Assembly: GCA_963699835.1 (NCBI GenBank)
Contig: CAVOVJ010000013.1
Coordinates: forward strand, 1 to 64,000
Length of the DNA stretch: 64,000 nt
Direction: 5' to 3'
Source of the DNA: BM003 sp963699835
GTDB taxonomy: Bacteria; Pseudomonadota; Gammaproteobacteria; Steroidobacterales; BM003
Shown: piece after piece, positions 61,814-64,000 of the stretch
How positions within the stretch are numbered: the first letter of the stretch is position 1
How the letters are laid out: every line of letters starts with the position of its first letter
Translations under genes and position numbers: made by a program
Notes under the pieces: generated by a model
Database searches by the model: none
What the model was told of the DNA's origin: nothing
Seen by the model: only the letters and a program-made list of their open reading frames with translations

Positions 61814-63175
61814 ATGAAAGCAATGAAAAAAATTCTGATCGCCGGTATCGCCGCGGGCTCGATTGTGAGCACCGTGTCGCTGGCGGCGGTGTCTGCCGAG
61901 GAGGCCGCCCGTCTGGGTGGCCCCGAGCTGACGCCGATGGGCGCGGAGCGTGCTGGTAACGCGGATGGTTCGATTCCTGCGTGGGAGCCGCTGACTACAG
62001 CGCCGTCCTGCTGGAGCGAGGGTAAGCCACTGTGCGATCCGTTCGCTAGCGATCCGATCCTGTTTACGATCACTGCGCAAAATTATTCGGACCATGCCGA
62101 CAAGTTGTCGCCAGGTCAGATCGCGCTGCTGCAGCGCTATCCCGACACGTACAAGATGAATGTGTACAAGTCGAGACGCACGGCCGGGTACCCGCAGGAC
62201 GTCTATGACAGGATCAAGGCCAATGCGACGACCGTTGAAATGGTCCAGGGCGGTAACGGGCTGGTCAATCTCGCCTCGGATACGCCTTTCCCGATCCCGC
62301 AGAGTGGCCTGGAAGTCATCTGGAATCACATCATCCGCTATCGCGGCGGCAGTGTCCGGCGGACTTATACCCAGATTCCGATGCAGGCCAACGGCAATTT
62401 TGCGCCGGTGCAGTTCCAGGATCAGATTACATTCGCCAGCTACATGTCTGAGCAGGTTGAACCAAACCGTTTGTTCTTCTACAAACAGTCGATTCAGGCT
62501 CCGGCTCGTCTCGAGGGCAACGTGCTGCTGGTGCATGAGAACATCGATCAGGTCAAAGAACCGCGTGCGGCGTGGGTCTATAACGCCGGCCAGCGCCGTG
62601 TGCGGCGTGCCCCTGACGTTGCCTACGACGGCCCCGGCACAGGCTCCGACGGCCTGCGCACCGCCGACGATCTCGACATGTACAACGGCGCACCGGACCG
62701 CTATGACTGGAAGCTGATCGGCAAGCAGGAGATGTACATCGGCTCGAACTCGTACAAACTTGCCGACAAGAGTCTCAAGTACAAGGACATATTAAAGGCG
62801 GGCCATACCAATCCCGATCTTCTGCGCTTCGAATTGCGCCGGGTCTGGGTGGTCGAAGCAACGCTGAAGCCGGGTGCGCGTCACATCTATGCCCGCCGCG
62901 TGTTCTTCGTCGATGAAGATACGTGGCAGATCGCGGTCGGCGATCTGTACGACAGTCGCGGCGAGTTGTGGCGGGTAAAGGAAGCCCACTCGAATTTGCA
63001 TTTCGAGTCGCAGGTGCCGTGGTATGCGATGGAGGTCAGCTACGATCTCGTTTCGGGCCGCTACTTGCCGATTGGCCTGGATAACGAGATTCCGGGTTAT
63101 ACGTACGAGTGGAATTACAAGGCTTCGCCAAAAGAATATACGCCCGCAGCATTGCGGCGCGCAGGTGTCCGTTGA
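61814..63175 (+). CDS. DUF1329 exported protein
   Basis: ATG 61814 follows GAGGAAG and gives 453 residues with a signal peptide (MKKILIAGIAAGSIVSTVSL). Family blocks are AARLGGPELTPMGAERAGNA, DGSIPAWEP, RRTAGYPQDVYDRIKANATT, WVYNAGQRRVRRAPDVAYDG and RRVFFVDEDTWQIAVGDLYD. DUF1329 resembles lipoprotein-carrier (LolA/LolB-like) folds and is thought to work with DUF1302 in the envelope. Both genes are in one operon, 41 bases apart. Confidence 0.9.
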   Translation: MKAMKKILIAGIAAGSIVSTVSLAAVSAEEAARLGGPELTPMGAERAGNADGSIPAWEPLTTAPSCWSEGKPLCDPFASDPILFTITAQNYSDHADKLSPGQIALLQRYPDTYKMNVYKSRRTAGYPQDVYDRIKANATTVEMVQGGNGLVNLASDTPFPIPQSGLEVIWNHIIRYRGGSVRRTYTQIPMQANGNFAPVQFQDQITFASYMSEQVEPNRLFFYKQSIQAPARLEGNVLLVHENIDQVKEPRAAWVYNAGQRRVRRAPDVAYDGPGTGSDGLRTADDLDMYNGAPDRYDWKLIGKQEMYIGSNSYKLADKSLKYKDILKAGHTNPDLLRFELRRVWVVEATLKPGARHIYARRVFFVDEDTWQIAVGDLYDSRGELWRVKEAHSNLHFESQVPWYAMEVSYDLVSGRYLPIGLDNEIPGYTYEWNYKASPKEYTPAALRRAGVR

Positions 63176-63288
63176 TGAGCATCCGCTCTCGCGCAGCCTG
63201 AAAAAATGGAACGAGTGGCCCGCCTGATGGCGGGTCACTTGTATCCTCGACAGACACTCATTACAACATTCTGCCTCTGGGGGGACCT

Positions 63289-64000
63289 ATGACAGACGGC
63301 CTGCTGTTCGGGCAGTTTCGCAGCTTGAAACTCACTGCCACCTCGCGACTCGGCGGCCTTGCACTGGTCCTGCTCGGCTCACTTTTTTCGTTAGCAGGCA
63401 CTTGCTCAGGACCCCAGTGACTTCAATTACTTACCGACTGTTCCGACCGACGAGGCGCACGAAGGCCTGCTACTCGACATCGTTCGCGCCGGCACCCGGA
63501 TCGTCGCCGTCGGTGAACGCGGCTACGTGGTCTACTCGGACGATGAGGGCGCAGACCTGGAAGCAAGGCGCGGTCCCGGTCTCGCAGACTCTGACCGCGG
63601 TCACGTTCGGTTCCGACAAGACCGGATGGGCCGTAGGTCACGAAGGCATCATTCTCCGTACCGATGACGGTGGTGAAAACTGGGCGTTGCAGTTCACGGG
63701 ATATGAGGCGTCGAAACTGGAACTGGTTCTTGGTGAACGCCGGCTGGAGCGGGCACGCGCAGCCGTTGAAGAGGCGCGCAGCGCAGGCGCGGAAGATCTC
63801 GAGGATCTCGAGTATGCGGTCGAGGACGCCGAGATCGCGCTCGAGTCGATCCAGACCGCTATCGACGACGGTCCGTCCAACCCGTTCCTGGATGTCTGGT
63901 TTGCCGACGAAAAGATCGGCGTCGCGGTCGGGTCGTACGGAATGATTTTCCGAACGCTAAACGGCGGCGAAACCTGGGAGGCCTGGAGCGAACATATCTC
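63289..64000 (+). CDS. YCF48/BNR-repeat exported protein, two frameshifts, runs off the right edge
   Basis: ATG 63289 follows GGGGGG and gives a hydrophobic N-terminus (LGGLALVLLGSLFSLA). Near 63402 the frame must shift to reach AQDPSDFNYLPTVPTDEAHE, GLLLDIVRAGTRIVAVGERG. Near 63550 it must shift again to reach VSQTLTAVTFGSDKTGWAVG and HEGIILRTDDGGENWALQ. The GWAVGxxGxIxRTxDGGxxW repeats are the YCF48/photosystem-II-assembly-like BNR propeller, interrupted by a coiled-coil insertion (RLERARAAVEEARSAGAEDL). Its place after DUF1302-DUF1329 is standard. The C-terminus lies outside the window. Confidence 0.75.

Overview
The window looks like chromosomal DNA of a GC-rich gammaproteobacterium. Two blocks support this: ispB / rplU-rpmA-obgE / rpsT, and murJ-ribF-ileS-lspA-ispH followed by a type IV minor-pilin operon. 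Together they reproduce the gene order seen in Pseudomonas and Xanthomonas relatives. The TrpR-like gene ahead of hisGDCBHAFI and the DUF1302/DUF1329 pair suggest an environmental or marine lineage near Chromatiales, Xanthomonadales or Woeseiaceae. The lineage is inference; the gene order is read from the sequence.

Layout. Positions 1-14,000 are mixed: a badly frameshifted membrane-protein gene, a serine beta-lactamase-fold hydrolase bracketed by copies of a short dispersed repeat, a three-gene minus-strand operon (DUF3429, renalase-like FAD oxidoreductase, membrane protein) opposite DUF2256 and a nei stump, a stump of a Memo-family gene, an exported protein-isoaspartate methyltransferase, a membrane spermidine-synthase-like protein, a second cytosolic Pcm, and a secreted choice-of-anchor-I protein. 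Positions 14,000-32,530 are accessory DNA: an HxlR regulator opposite a vanadium haloperoxidase, remnants of IS91, IS3, IS256 and IS481-like elements, a ParDE-like pair, the mobile mystery A/B pair, an aspartyl-protease gene with a truncated second copy, an AbiEi-AbiEii-PLD/helicase operon, a subtilase plus alpha/beta-hydrolase pair, and one IS5-family element that looks complete. This block stops at tRNA-Pro.

Positions 32,600-50,500 are core genome: isoprenoid, ribosome and Obg genes, the complete histidine operon (with hisF apparently starting at ATT), then murJ, ribF, ileS, lspA and ispH. Positions 50,500-58,000 hold the minus-strand minor-pilin operon fimT-fimT/gspH-pilV-pilW-pilX-(unknown)-pilY1-pilE. 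A Fur-family gene, tRNA-Thr and the start of a DUF1302-DUF1329-YCF48 module finish the window.

The most novel candidate is the 22.2-27.4 kb operon. In it an AbiEi-type antitoxin carrying a nuclease-like N-terminus, an AbiEii nucleotidyltransferase and a phospholipase-D/SF2-helicase fusion are apparently co-transcribed from a repeat-rich operator. A caution applies to the whole window: at least seven otherwise well-conserved genes (pilX, pilY1, the DUF1302 gene, the YCF48 gene, the subtilase, the hydrolase and the left-edge gene) carry small frameshifts. Assembly or read error is therefore a real possibility for these.
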